From the NCBI RefSeq assembly GCF_017347605.1, contig NZ_AP024484.1, forward strand, positions 2,013,501-2,077,500: 64,000 nucleotides of DNA, in the 5' to 3' direction. The notes below the pieces were generated by a model, which ran no database searches, was not told where the DNA came from, and worked only from the letters and a program-made list of their open reading frames with translations. Shown here piece after piece: positions 45,655 to 53,545 of this stretch. Every line of letters begins with the position of its first letter. Within the stretch, counting starts at the first letter, position 1. The translations under genes and the position numbers were made by a program. Source of the DNA: Prevotella herbatica. GTDB taxonomy: Bacteria > Bacteroidota > Bacteroidia > Bacteroidales > Bacteroidaceae.

Positions 45655-46168
45655 TTGCAATGTTTTCAATGGTCCGGTTTATGGCGGAGTATTCCTTGCT
45701 CCTCAGCAAACTGATCATGTGGCAGAAGCGGAAGTTGCTGATGCTGTTGAAATAAAAGAAACGACAGCAAATGTTGAAACTCCACGTCGTGGTAGAAAGG
45801 CTGAATTTCTTTTTGAGAAAGATGGTGAGAAAGATGATGCGTTTACAGAAAAATGTGCAAAAGCATTTATTGATTTTCTATCACGTCATCATGTTAAGGA
45901 TAATAAAACTCTATGCTCAAGCAAGGATAATTATCCCTCAAAGGTGTTTGTTGCATTATACAAATTATTGACAGAGAAAGAAATTTTATCAAGTAATTGC
46001 AATGGTAATTCATGTTATGATTTTCTTTATTCTGACTGTAACATGAATAGTAGTGTGACCAAGAAAAGTTATTCTGGATTTATAAAGAAACTCATCGATA
46101 ACAGCAAACCTGATGTTCTGCTAGTTGATGAAGTGAAAAAATTGATAGAAGAATTAGGCATTAAATAA
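45620..46168 (+). CDS. Unknown protein with N-terminal NVFNGxV motif
   Basis: The 182-residue protein starts at 45620 or, two codons later, at 45626, overlapping the previous gene by about 30 nt. Residues 14-28 carry NVFNGPVYGGVFLAP, matching the C-terminus of the protein before it. An acidic, low-complexity linker (~30-50) leads to a basic RRGRK and then a compact helical domain (~60-182; CAKAFIDFLSRHH, FVALYKLLTEKEIL, SGFIKKLIDN). Similar N-terminal NxFNGxV proteins of unknown function occur in Bacteroidales accessory regions, to my recollection. A terminator follows. Confidence 0.75.
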   Translation: MIMDKYHQKNNNCNVFNGPVYGGVFLAPQQTDHVAEAEVADAVEIKETTANVETPRRGRKAEFLFEKDGEKDDAFTEKCAKAFIDFLSRHHVKDNKTLCSSKDNYPSKVFVALYKLLTEKEILSSNCNGNSCYDFLYSDCNMNSSVTKKSYSGFIKKLIDNSKPDVLLVDEVKKLIEELGIK

Positions 46169-46198
46169 TTTTATTTAGTGCATTTGATTCTAGGCATA

Positions 46199-46236
46199 TA
46201 GGGCAATCCGCAGAGGGTTGCCCTATTTCTGTTTTA
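46199..46236 (+). terminator. Terminator of the RM/unknown-gene unit
   Basis: TAGGGCAATCC pairs with GGGTTGCCCTA (11 bp, one G-T) across GCAGA and runs into TTTCTGTTTT. It sets the 3' border of the inserted defence genes. Confidence 0.85.
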
Positions 46237-46290
46237 AGCCGAATGGAATTTAGCTTAAAAGGCTTAAATGGCTTAACAAAAAACTTGCTC

Positions 46291-46362
46291 TACATTTGCA
46301 TCCGTCATCCGATACAACGGCAACTTTGCGGGTTGTACTTTTGAAACGCGGGTGCAAATGTA
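46291..46362. promoter_or_regulatory. Nested inverted repeat with -7 box upstream of the DUF3127-like gene
   Basis: TACATTTGCATCC (46291-46303) and GGGTGCAAATGTA (46350-46362) are inverted copies with one mismatch. Inside, TACAAC pairs with GTTGTA. The left arm contains TACATTTG, a good -7 box for the gene starting at 46367. The symmetry means the right arm carries the same box facing the other way. It could be an operator, a leader hairpin or part of an origin. Confidence 0.6.
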
Positions 46363-46366
46363 AATT

Positions 46367-46654
46367 ATGGAAAAGAGATTTTTTAAGGTTAAGGCTCTCA
46401 TGGAAGTGAAAAGCGGAAAGAGCCAGAACGGGAACGATTGGAAAACAAGAGAAGTGGTGCTTGAAGCCGACGAGAAAGTGATGTATCCCGACGTGATTGT
46501 GGCAAGCCTATTTGGTGATGCTGTGGATAAATTCGAGTTCAAGGAGAATGCTACTCTATGGGCTGACTTCGCCTTTCGTGCTCATGAATATCAGGGCAGA
46601 TGGTTTAACGATGTGCGCATAAGTAACTTCGGCGAAGATAACAGAAGCTTTTAA
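46367..46654 (+). CDS. DUF3127-like, SSB-type OB-fold protein
   Basis: The 95-residue protein matches the DUF3127 pattern: KSGKSQNGNDWKTREVVLE, a YPDVIVASLFGDAVDKFEF strand-turn and AHEYQGRWFNDVRI near the end. These are small OB-fold proteins related to single-stranded-DNA-binding proteins. It is the first gene of the module with the unknown 116-residue protein and the VirE-N/DUF3987 protein, which fits a DNA replication or processing role. Confidence 0.75.
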   Translation: MEKRFFKVKALMEVKSGKSQNGNDWKTREVVLEADEKVMYPDVIVASLFGDAVDKFEFKENATLWADFAFRAHEYQGRWFNDVRISNFGEDNRSF

Positions 46655-46765
46655 TCATTTATTTTTTTTTAAAAAATCTGAGTTGAACGAGCGGGTGTAG
46701 AGTGCCCAGGGATAATTGTCGACAGCTTTAACGAGGCTCTGCTCTTCTCGTAAAAATTCAGAAAA

Positions 46766-47116
46766 ATGGAAAATAATCAAAACAATTTCAATGGTAATGT
46801 TGAACATGTACAGCTTGGCGGACAGGCTTTTTATGACGAAAGTAAATTCTTTATGTTTTCACCGGACAGCCCAGAAGTGGGAGCGGTGAAGAAATTCAGA
46901 AGTAATGGAGTGGGACAGCAGATGGCTGACGGTACATTTGACTTTGTGGCAAAGCCAGCACTTAGACCAAAGAGTACCCTTATTAAAAAGTTGGCTCACG
47001 GCAGAATTTCTGCAACTGCCGACGGTGCAATACAGCTCACGCTAAAGGTTTTTAAGAATGAGGGGCTTGACTGCATGGAAACGATAATGAAAGAGGCAAG
47101 AGAGGCAACAGTATGA
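46766..47116 (+). CDS. Unknown 116-residue protein of the DUF3987 module
   Basis: The protein begins with NNQNNFNGNVEHVQLGG, another Asn-rich FNGxV-type start, followed by FYDESKFFMFSPDSPE and a basic C-terminal half. I do not recognise a family. Its stop overlaps the start of the VirE-N/DUF3987 gene (ATGA), so the two products are made together and may form a complex. The 111-bp gap before it holds a T8 run but no clear terminator hairpin. Confidence 0.75.
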   Translation: MENNQNNFNGNVEHVQLGGQAFYDESKFFMFSPDSPEVGAVKKFRSNGVGQQMADGTFDFVAKPALRPKSTLIKKLAHGRISATADGAIQLTLKVFKNEGLDCMETIMKEAREATV

Positions 47117-49524
47117 GCGTGTATTTAATATCAATGCGGGGTGGTCACAAGGTGGCTAGCCCCGTTCAATCAAGAGAGGAATACATAAAGTTAAGAGACA
47201 GTAGTCAACAGAAAGCAAACTTGCAGTTGGCTCGTGAGGGCAACGACAGTGCAAAACGTAGGCTGATACAGATGAACTATTCGGGGCATTATCCAAATGG
47301 CGTTGTTAAGGGTTGTAAACTACCGAGCATGGCTTTTGGTTTTGACCTTGACGATAAGGCTGAATTTGAGAAAGCTGCAAAGATCTTGTTAGAAGATCCT
47401 GAAAAATATGGTTTGTTGATGCTTGAACGTAGTGCTAGACAGGGTGGGCATGCGGTGATGAAGCGCGAACGAGGAAAGACAATACTTGAAAACCAAGTGC
47501 GCATTGCTCGTATGCTTGACTGCGAAATGGACACGGGTGCGCACGACATTAATCGAGTGTATTTCACTACTACCGCCGACAAGGATAATCTGCTTTATCT
47601 GAACGATGAACTGTTTTGTGATAATTATGTAGAAGCCGATGTGAAGACGGAAGCCGTTGCTCTGGAGCAAAGAATAGAAGAACTGCCACCTGAGGCGCAT
47701 AAGGCAAATAAGCATTGGCATCCAGCCATCCACGTGGAAAAAGAAGTACAGGCGAAAGAATCTATCTTGGAAACAACTTGTGACAGCAAAGTTCAGAATA
47801 CAGAAATGTCTTATCTTGGCATTCCATATTCTGAGATAATAAACAAATGGTGGGAACTTTACAACGACGGTCACACTCCTGTGAAAAGTAACCGTGATGT
47901 GCTTACGTATGAACTGGCAGTGAACTTGCGCCACATCTGTGGTTTTGAGAGAAACACGCTAAACGCAGTGATTCCATGTTACGACGGGTTTGGCGAGGAG
48001 CAGAAACTTAAATGCATTGACTCGGCATTGCTTTCAAAACGCACTCAAATGCCAAAGAGAATGCGTGATGTGTTAACGGCTCTTCGTAAAGACAATATGG
48101 GCAACGAAGATGTGGTGAATGCCATTGATGAAATGCAGACACGTGACGAAGAATTCTATTACAGACAGTTGCCTAAAGCAATAATGGTGCAAGGGGTGAA
48201 GGACTCTGTTGAGGCTGCTGGACATGGACTTACAATGCCCGTGCTCACCGCTATCTGTCCCGCTATTGGTGCTTTGGCTACGGGAGTGAAGCTCGACGTG
48301 CACGGTAAAACCAACTCGCTGAACCTTATTTCATATATTGCTGGAGAGTTTGGCTCAGGAAAGGGAAACATTGATCCTATCGTGGAAACATGGATGAAAG
48401 AGGAGCGAGAACTCACGAAAATCTACAACAAACAGCACGAAGAATGGAGAGCAAAATACAAGGCTTCTAAAAATAAGAAGGAACAGCCTGTTGAACCCAA
48501 ATTGCCTAAACGTTGGTTGCCGCTCAACAACACTGTGGCAAATCTAGCCGAGGAATTGCAGAATGTACAGGGGAAACATGCATTCTCGTTTACTCCTGAA
48601 GCGGACAACGTGGCTCAGAAGTGGAAATCGGCAATGAGCGACTTCTCTGTGATGATAAGACAGAGCTACGATGGGAGTGCATTCGACCGTGAGGCTCGGT
48701 CGGTTGACGCAGTAAACGTACATATTGACAGATTGTTGTGGAACGTTGTGATGTGCGGCACTCCCGATGCATTATACAGAGTGGTGAGCAACTACACCGA
48801 TGGATTTCAATCAAGAATTGCAATAGCACGCACTCCTGATAATACGTTCTCAAAGCTTGATGACAATCCGCCTAAACTCTCGGAGAAGCAGACTGAACGC
48901 ATTATTCAGGTGGCACATCTTCTGCCCTTGATGCAGGGCGAAATAGAATTGCCAAAGCTAGAGGAAAAAGGACGACAATGGGTGGAATTGATGAGGCTGG
49001 AAACGATGAAGAACGACGACCGAATAATGGCACGACAACGATTCAGAGTATGCGTGACAGCCCAACGTATGATGTGCTGCTTGATGCTCTGTGCAGTGTG
49101 CGGACAACTTATAAGGAAGTTTGGATTTGCGAAAGCTGAAATAATGCTTACACAGAAGAAAGATTTGTGGAAACTTATGATAGAGAAAACGCAAACTCCC
49201 AAATTGCTTGATGCCTACGATGTGATTGCCGATTCGCTGATTGAGAACAATATGTTTTTCTTCCGTGAAAAGATAGATAATGCAATGAGTTCACGTGATT
49301 ATCAATGTTCTGTTGGGGGTGTGAGAGTTCACCGTGGAAAGAATGACAGTATATTTGCGCGACTGGCGGATGAGTTTAATTTTGAACAGGCTTTACAACA
49401 GTCAATAGCTGTCAAGGGTGGAAACTGTAGTAAAAATTCAGTCATCATGATGTTGAAGAACTGGAAGAGACAAGGAATCGTTTCGCAACAGGAAAATAAT
49501 AATTATAAGAAGGTTACAAATTAG
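47113..49524 (+). CDS. VirE N-terminal domain and DUF3987 protein (primase-helicase-like)
   Basis: The 803-residue protein has an N-terminal VirE-N/BT4734-like domain (~40-200; MAFGFDLDDKAEFEKAAKIL, RSARQGGHAVMKRERG, DINRVYFTT), which resembles primase-type folds of mobile elements. It is followed by a DUF3987 ATPase-like domain (~330-720) with a P-loop-like GEFGSGKGN. The layout recalls replication proteins of satellites and plasmids; the cellular role in Bacteroidales is unproven. Its stop codon TAG overlaps the first base of the third copy of the 32-bp repeat. The gene looks intact. Confidence 0.85.
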   Translation: MSVYLISMRGGHKVASPVQSREEYIKLRDSSQQKANLQLAREGNDSAKRRLIQMNYSGHYPNGVVKGCKLPSMAFGFDLDDKAEFEKAAKILLEDPEKYGLLMLERSARQGGHAVMKRERGKTILENQVRIARMLDCEMDTGAHDINRVYFTTTADKDNLLYLNDELFCDNYVEADVKTEAVALEQRIEELPPEAHKANKHWHPAIHVEKEVQAKESILETTCDSKVQNTEMSYLGIPYSEIINKWWELYNDGHTPVKSNRDVLTYELAVNLRHICGFERNTLNAVIPCYDGFGEEQKLKCIDSALLSKRTQMPKRMRDVLTALRKDNMGNEDVVNAIDEMQTRDEEFYYRQLPKAIMVQGVKDSVEAAGHGLTMPVLTAICPAIGALATGVKLDVHGKTNSLNLISYIAGEFGSGKGNIDPIVETWMKEERELTKIYNKQHEEWRAKYKASKNKKEQPVEPKLPKRWLPLNNTVANLAEELQNVQGKHAFSFTPEADNVAQKWKSAMSDFSVMIRQSYDGSAFDREARSVDAVNVHIDRLLWNVVMCGTPDALYRVVSNYTDGFQSRIAIARTPDNTFSKLDDNPPKLSEKQTERIIQVAHLLPLMQGEIELPKLEEKGRQWVELMRLETMKNDDRIMARQRFRVCVTAQRMMCCLMLCAVCGQLIRKFGFAKAEIMLTQKKDLWKLMIEKTQTPKLLDAYDVIADSLIENNMFFFREKIDNAMSSRDYQCSVGGVRVHRGKNDSIFARLADEFNFEQALQQSIAVKGGNCSKNSVIMMLKNWKRQGIVSQQENNNYKKVTN

Positions 49525-49555
49525 TCGTTTTGGTCAAAGTCATTTTGGTCATTTT
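49524..49555 (+). repeat. 32-bp repeat, third copy
   Basis: It is identical to 38694-38725 and to the reverse complement of 38820-38851. Here it is single rather than palindromic, and it starts inside the stop codon of the DUF3987 gene. The three copies bracket 10.8 kb holding the RM system, the three unknown genes and the replication-like module. Confidence 0.95.
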
Positions 49556-49574
49556 AAATATAAGATATTGAATT

Positions 49575-49952
49575 ATGGATTTGGAATTGAAAAGAATTCG
49601 TGTACGACACGATACAACCGACGGTCTGCTACAACTTAGCAATCGTCTGATATGCAACACGGCAGAGTATACTCCTCGTTGCCTTGAAAACGGAAAGTAT
49701 GAGGTGAAAATACAGTTAGACAATGCTCAAAAGAGAGTGCATCTATTGATCATTAGGTCTAACGGAAGAAAAACTGTTGGAGAGTTTGTTGCCGGTAATG
49801 GTGTGTTTAAGCTTAAATCGGGAAGTATTATTGTGGGGGATTACGTTACGTGGGGACTTTGCATCCGTAGCGAACGGCGATTTAATGAACTTACCGAAAT
49901 GTTTGTTGAGTGCCTAAAGAAAGATGAAAAGATTTTCTTAGAGATTGTCTGA
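49575..49952 (+). CDS. Small unknown protein, DUF5675-like
   Basis: The 125-residue protein opens with LELKRIRVRHDTTDGLLQL, then AEYTPRCLENGKYEVKI, resembling the DUF5675 pattern (short strand, a 'gives-result' turn, a PRC(I/L)xxGxY segment) found in phage-like and amidase-linked genes. The rest (GEFVAGNGVFKLKSGSIIVG, then a helix) is less clear. It has no signal peptide. It is the last gene of the island and follows the 32-bp repeat by 19 bp. Confidence 0.7.
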   Translation: MDLELKRIRVRHDTTDGLLQLSNRLICNTAEYTPRCLENGKYEVKIQLDNAQKRVHLLIIRSNGRKTVGEFVAGNGVFKLKSGSIIVGDYVTWGLCIRSERRFNELTEMFVECLKKDEKIFLEIV

Positions 49953-49959
49953 TGATAGT

Positions 49960-50000
49960 TGCGGATGCCGATACTTGTCGTGCATCCGCAATTTTGTATC
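49960..50000 (+). terminator. Terminator at the island's right end
   Basis: TGCGGATGC pairs with GCATCCGCA around a loop that has an extra CGA/TCG pairing, followed by ATTTTGT. It lies 8 bp after the stop of the 125-residue gene. Confidence 0.65.
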
Positions 50001-50050
50001 ATTATATAAAAAATGTGTTTTATTTTTCGGAAAATTTTACTACAATTTCC

Positions 50051-50623
50051 TTATTTGTAGTATTTTTCTACAAGTGGAATAATGTTGTCGGGAACAAGGT
50101 CGTGGAGTGACTTGCATTCTGAAACTCGGCGCCTTATATCTGTGCTGCTGACATTATAAAGAGGTGTATCGGCAAGCGTTACGTTTGCAGGGAGAGTGGT
50201 TTTGTCTATCGGCGAATTCTTCCTTGGATAAACCACTATGCGGTAGTTGGCGATGATGTCACGATAGTTTTTCCAGCGGTCAAAAACCAACCAGTTGTCG
50301 GCTCCTATTATGAGCGTGAACTCTCGATCAGGAAACTCTTGGGTTAGTCTTTGCAGTGTGTTCCACATGTATGAAGGTTTGGAGAGATTGAACTCAAAGT
50401 CGCTGGCTTTAAGTGATTTTTCTCCTGACAATGCGGCTTGGGCAAGTTCCAACCTATGGGCATCATCTAAAAGTGATGTTGATGATTTCTTAAACGGATT
50501 AAGTGGAGAAACGACAAACCATATCTCGTCTAGTGAAGCCATTTGCAATAACTGGCTAGCAATGGCAATGTGCCCTGTGTGAATGGGATTGAACGACCCT
50601 CCGTATATTCCCGTTCGTATCAT
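50051..50623 (-). CDS. nadD: Nicotinate-nucleotide adenylyltransferase
   Basis: The 190-residue protein is full length for NadD, which adenylates nicotinate mononucleotide in NAD synthesis. It has the nucleotidyltransferase start GIYGGSFNPIHTGH (H15, H18), the LIIGADNW motif and the late NVSSTDIRRR motif that binds ATP. It is the third gene of a minus-strand operon after yicC and gmk, 37 bp behind gmk. A conserved housekeeping block starts here, marking the right border of the accessory island. Confidence 0.96.
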   Translation of the reverse strand: MIRTGIYGGSFNPIHTGHIAIASQLLQMASLDEIWFVVSPLNPFKKSSTSLLDDAHRLELAQAALSGEKSLKASDFEFNLSKPSYMWNTLQRLTQEFPDREFTLIIGADNWLVFDRWKNYRDIIANYRIVVYPRKNSPIDKTTLPANVTLADTPLYNVSSTDIRRRVSECKSLHDLVPDNIIPLVEKYYK

Positions 50624-50660
50624 TTTTTTGCGAATGTTTAAGAAATCAACAACAGCGTTT

Positions 50661-51233
50661 TTATTCCTCTAGGAAATTCCTTACAAGAGCCAATGTCGCT
50701 TTTTCGGCTTCCTCAAGATTATCGTTTACGACAACATTGTCGAATTTTGAAGCGAATGTTAATTCGTATTCGGCTTTGTCAAGACGTTGCTGAATAACCT
50801 CTGGTGTATCTGTGCCACGACCGTTGAGTCTTTTGCGCAGTTCCTCAATTGATGGAGGTTGGATGAAAATGCTCATGGCGCGTTTACCATAAAAATCCTT
50901 TATATTGCATCCACCCTTTACGTCAACGTCGAAGACAACACTCTGACCATCATTAAGTTGGGTTTCAACCTGTGATTTCAATGTGCCGTAGAATCTGTCT
51001 TGATAAACTTCCTCGTATTCAAGAAACTCATTTTTATCAATTTTAGCGCGGAATTCATCTGGCGTGAGGAAGAAATATTCTACACCGTTCTTTTCCGTTC
51101 CACGTGGTGGGCGACTTGTGCATGAAATAGAGAAATGCAGTTTGAATTCAGGATGTTCCTTCATCAGCCACTGCACGATCGTACTCTTTCCGCTTCCAGA
51201 AGGAGCTGAGAAAATAAGCAGTCCGTTCTTCAT
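50661..51233 (-). CDS. gmk: Guanylate kinase
   Basis: The 190-residue protein phosphorylates GMP to GDP. The P-loop FSAPSGSGKST (residues 8-17), the GMP-binding SCTSRPPRGTEKNGVEYFF and the FDVDVKGG segment are all present, and the length is normal. Its start lies 2 bp after the yicC stop, so the two are closely coupled, a gene order common in bacteria. Confidence 0.97.
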   Translation of the reverse strand: MKNGLLIFSAPSGSGKSTIVQWLMKEHPEFKLHFSISCTSRPPRGTEKNGVEYFFLTPDEFRAKIDKNEFLEYEEVYQDRFYGTLKSQVETQLNDGQSVVFDVDVKGGCNIKDFYGKRAMSIFIQPPSIEELRKRLNGRGTDTPEVIQQRLDKAEYELTFASKFDNVVVNDNLEEAEKATLALVRNFLEE

Positions 51234-51235
51234 AT

Positions 51236-52111
51236 TTAGAAAGCGTTTAAGACTTGCTCCTTAATCTGTTCTAGTTCGTCTTTCATCTTCACTACAACAT
51301 TCTGCATTTCAGCCTGATTGCTCTTGCTTCCAGTAGTGTTGATTTCACGTCCCATTTCCTGAGCGATGAATCCGAGTTTCTTTCCAACAGCTCCGTCCTC
51401 GTTCATAGTCTCACGGAAGTATTTAAGATGGTTGGTCAGTCTTTGCTTCTCCTCGCTGATGTCTAGTTTCTCGATGTAATAAATAAGTTCCTGCTCAAGT
51501 CGGTTCTTGTCGTAGTCAACGCTAGGAATCTGCTCAAGTCCCTTGACAATGCTCTGACGAATTTTCTCAACACGGCTTTTCTCGAAAGGCTCAATGCTGA
51601 GCAACAGATTTTCAATATTATCAACTTTCTCTGTAAACTTCTTCTGGAGAGCTGCACCTTCCTGCTTTCTGAAAGTAAGTAAGTTGGCAATAGCCTCGTG
51701 TATAGCACTGCTTGCGGCAGCCCATTCCTCAATGGAAAGTTTTTCAACGTCATTCTTTGTTGTGACATCAGGCATGCGTAGAAGAGTGTTAAACCAATCC
51801 TGTGGGGCTGGAATTCCAGTCTTTTCGGAAATAGCTTTTATCTGCTTGTAATAATTTTCAACAAGTGCGGCATTAATTGGTGCGGCGTCAACAGCATCAT
51901 CCTTCTCAATCCAAATAGAGAAGTCTATTTTGCCACGTTCCAATTGTTTTGCGACAATCTGACGTATTTCCATCTCCTTTTCTCTGTAGAGCGGAGCGAT
52001 TCTTGTAGAAAGATCAAGTGTCTTGCTATTTAATGACTTAATTTCAACATTAATCTTTTTTTGATTGTAGGTTACGATAGATTTTCCGTAACCGGTCATT
52101 GATTGTATCAT
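51236..52111 (-). CDS. yicC: YicC/YloC family endoribonuclease
   Basis: The 291-residue protein starts MIQSMTGYGKS and has the conserved VEIKSLNSKTLDL and the C-terminal DUF1732 part (GKKLGFIAQEMGREINTTGSKS). YicC is an RNase that acts on small RNAs in E. coli. It is first in the yicC-gmk-nadD operon, and divergent from tsaB with an 88-bp shared promoter region. Confidence 0.95.
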   Translation of the reverse strand: MIQSMTGYGKSIVTYNQKKINVEIKSLNSKTLDLSTRIAPLYREKEMEIRQIVAKQLERGKIDFSIWIEKDDAVDAAPINAALVENYYKQIKAISEKTGIPAPQDWFNTLLRMPDVTTKNDVEKLSIEEWAAASSAIHEAIANLLTFRKQEGAALQKKFTEKVDNIENLLLSIEPFEKSRVEKIRQSIVKGLEQIPSVDYDKNRLEQELIYYIEKLDISEEKQRLTNHLKYFRETMNEDGAVGKKLGFIAQEMGREINTTGSKSNQAEMQNVVVKMKDELEQIKEQVLNAF

Positions 52112-52134
52112 ACTTGTTTCACGTTAAATTTCTG

Positions 52135-52142
52135 CAAAAGTA
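52135..52142 (-). promoter_or_regulatory. -7 box of the yicC-gmk-nadD operon
   Basis: The minus strand reads TACTTTTG, 24 bp before the yicC start. It is back to back with the tsaB promoter. Confidence 0.55.
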
Positions 52143-52164
52143 ATAATTTTGCGGGAAAAAAGCG

Positions 52165-52172
52165 TAAATTTG
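52165..52172 (+). promoter_or_regulatory. -7 box of the tsaB-rseP operon
   Basis: TAAATTTG matches TAnnTTTG, 28 bp before the tsaB start. The operon it opens seems to run to the terminator at 58001. Confidence 0.6.
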
Positions 52173-52199
52173 CACTTTATTTAGAATATATTTATTATT

Positions 52200-52892
52200 A
52201 TGTCGTGTATATTGAACATTGAAACGAGCACAAACGTGTGCTCTGTAGCAGTTAGTAATGACGCCGAATGCATCTTTAACAAAGAAGATTACAGCGGACC
52301 ACATCACAATGAACAACTTGGACGCTATGTTGATGAGGCTCTTTCATTTATAGACAGTCACTCATTAAAATTAGACGCTGTGGCTGTAAGTTGTGGTCCA
52401 GGTTCTTATACCGGACTGCGAATAGGTACTTCTATGGCAAAAGGAATTTGCTATGGTCGTGATGTGAAGCTGATTGCCATACCGACTTTGGAACTTCTTG
52501 CCGTGCCAGTATTATTGAAAGAGCAGGCTGAGGAAGAAAATGCATTACTAGTGCCAATGCTTGACGCACGCCGCATGGAAGTATATGCAGAGGTATTCAA
52601 TCGCTCACTTGATGAGGTGAGACCAATAAAGGCTGACGTTGTGACAGTTGATACCTATAAAGAATATCTTGAAAAGGGCCCGGTGTATTTCTTCGGAAAC
52701 GGAGCAGCAAAGTGTATGGAAGAGATTAATAATCCTAACGCACACTTGATCAAAGACGTCGTGCCACTAGCTAAATATATGTTTCCACTGGCAGAAAAGC
52801 GCATAGCACAAGGGAAGTTTGAAGACGTTGCATATTTCGTGCCGTTCTATCTGAAAGACTTCGTTGCAAAATTGCCTAAAAAATTATTATGA
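52200..52892 (+). CDS. tsaB: tRNA threonylcarbamoyladenosine biosynthesis protein TsaB
   Basis: The 230-residue protein has the ASKHA-type start LNIETSTNVCSVAV and the AVSCGPGSYTGLRIGTSMAKG motif of TsaB. It partners TsaD and TsaE to make t6A37 in ANN-decoding tRNAs. It overlaps the next gene by 4 nt (ATGA). Confidence 0.96.
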   Translation: MSCILNIETSTNVCSVAVSNDAECIFNKEDYSGPHHNEQLGRYVDEALSFIDSHSLKLDAVAVSCGPGSYTGLRIGTSMAKGICYGRDVKLIAIPTLELLAVPVLLKEQAEEENALLVPMLDARRMEVYAEVFNRSLDEVRPIKADVVTVDTYKEYLEKGPVYFFGNGAAKCMEEINNPNAHLIKDVVPLAKYMFPLAEKRIAQGKFEDVAYFVPFYLKDFVAKLPKKLL

Positions 52893-53539
52893 ACATCCAA
52901 GGATTAGACTACAACACACAGCGTGAACAGCTTGTCATGCCTGAATACGGGCGTGAGGTGCAGAATATGGTTGACATTTGTGGCAAACTTGATACGAAAG
53001 CCATGCGTCAATCGTGTGCGGAAGCCATAGTAACCATCATGGAAAGAATGTTTCCCCAAAATCACGAGGACGTGAACTATAAACAAAAGTTGTGGGACCA
53101 TCTTGCAATCATGAGTGACTTTAAGTTGGATATTGATTGGCCTTACGACATCAGTCAAGCCAACAAGATTTTAGCAAAGCCGCAGCCTATGGAGTATCCC
53201 ATGACAAAAATTTCGGTAAGACACTACGGTCACATAATGGCTGAGGTGTTTGAACGATTGAAGACCATGGACCCTGGTGAGGAGCGTGACGCACTTACCA
53301 AACTTGCTGCTAACCAGATGAAGTTGAGCCTGATTATGTGGAGTCACGGTTCGTGTGACGACGAGAAGGTGGCTTCTGACTTGGCAAAATATACTGACGG
53401 AAAAATTCAGCTTGACCTGAATACATTCGTTTTCAACAAAATTATGGAGAATGAGCCTGTTGGCAATAACCGTAATAACAATAACCGTAATGGTAATGTT
53501 AGTAACAACGGTAACAACAATAAGCGCAGAAGAAGATAA
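52889..53539 (+). CDS. DUF4290 protein with Asn/Arg-rich tail
   Basis: The 216-residue protein begins GLDYNTQREQLVMPEYGREVQ, the hallmark of the Bacteroidetes DUF4290 family, helical up to ~residue 185. It ends with a low-complexity tail of Asn, Arg and Gly (~192-216, ending KRRRR), positively charged and likely disordered, suggestive of RNA or nucleoprotein contact. The function is unknown. Its place between tsaB and murA is conserved in related genomes to my knowledge. Confidence 0.9.
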   Translation: MNIQGLDYNTQREQLVMPEYGREVQNMVDICGKLDTKAMRQSCAEAIVTIMERMFPQNHEDVNYKQKLWDHLAIMSDFKLDIDWPYDISQANKILAKPQPMEYPMTKISVRHYGHIMAEVFERLKTMDPGEERDALTKLAANQMKLSLIMWSHGSCDDEKVASDLAKYTDGKIQLDLNTFVFNKIMENEPVGNNRNNNNRNGNVSNNGNNNKRRRR

Positions 53540-53545
53540 AAGCCA

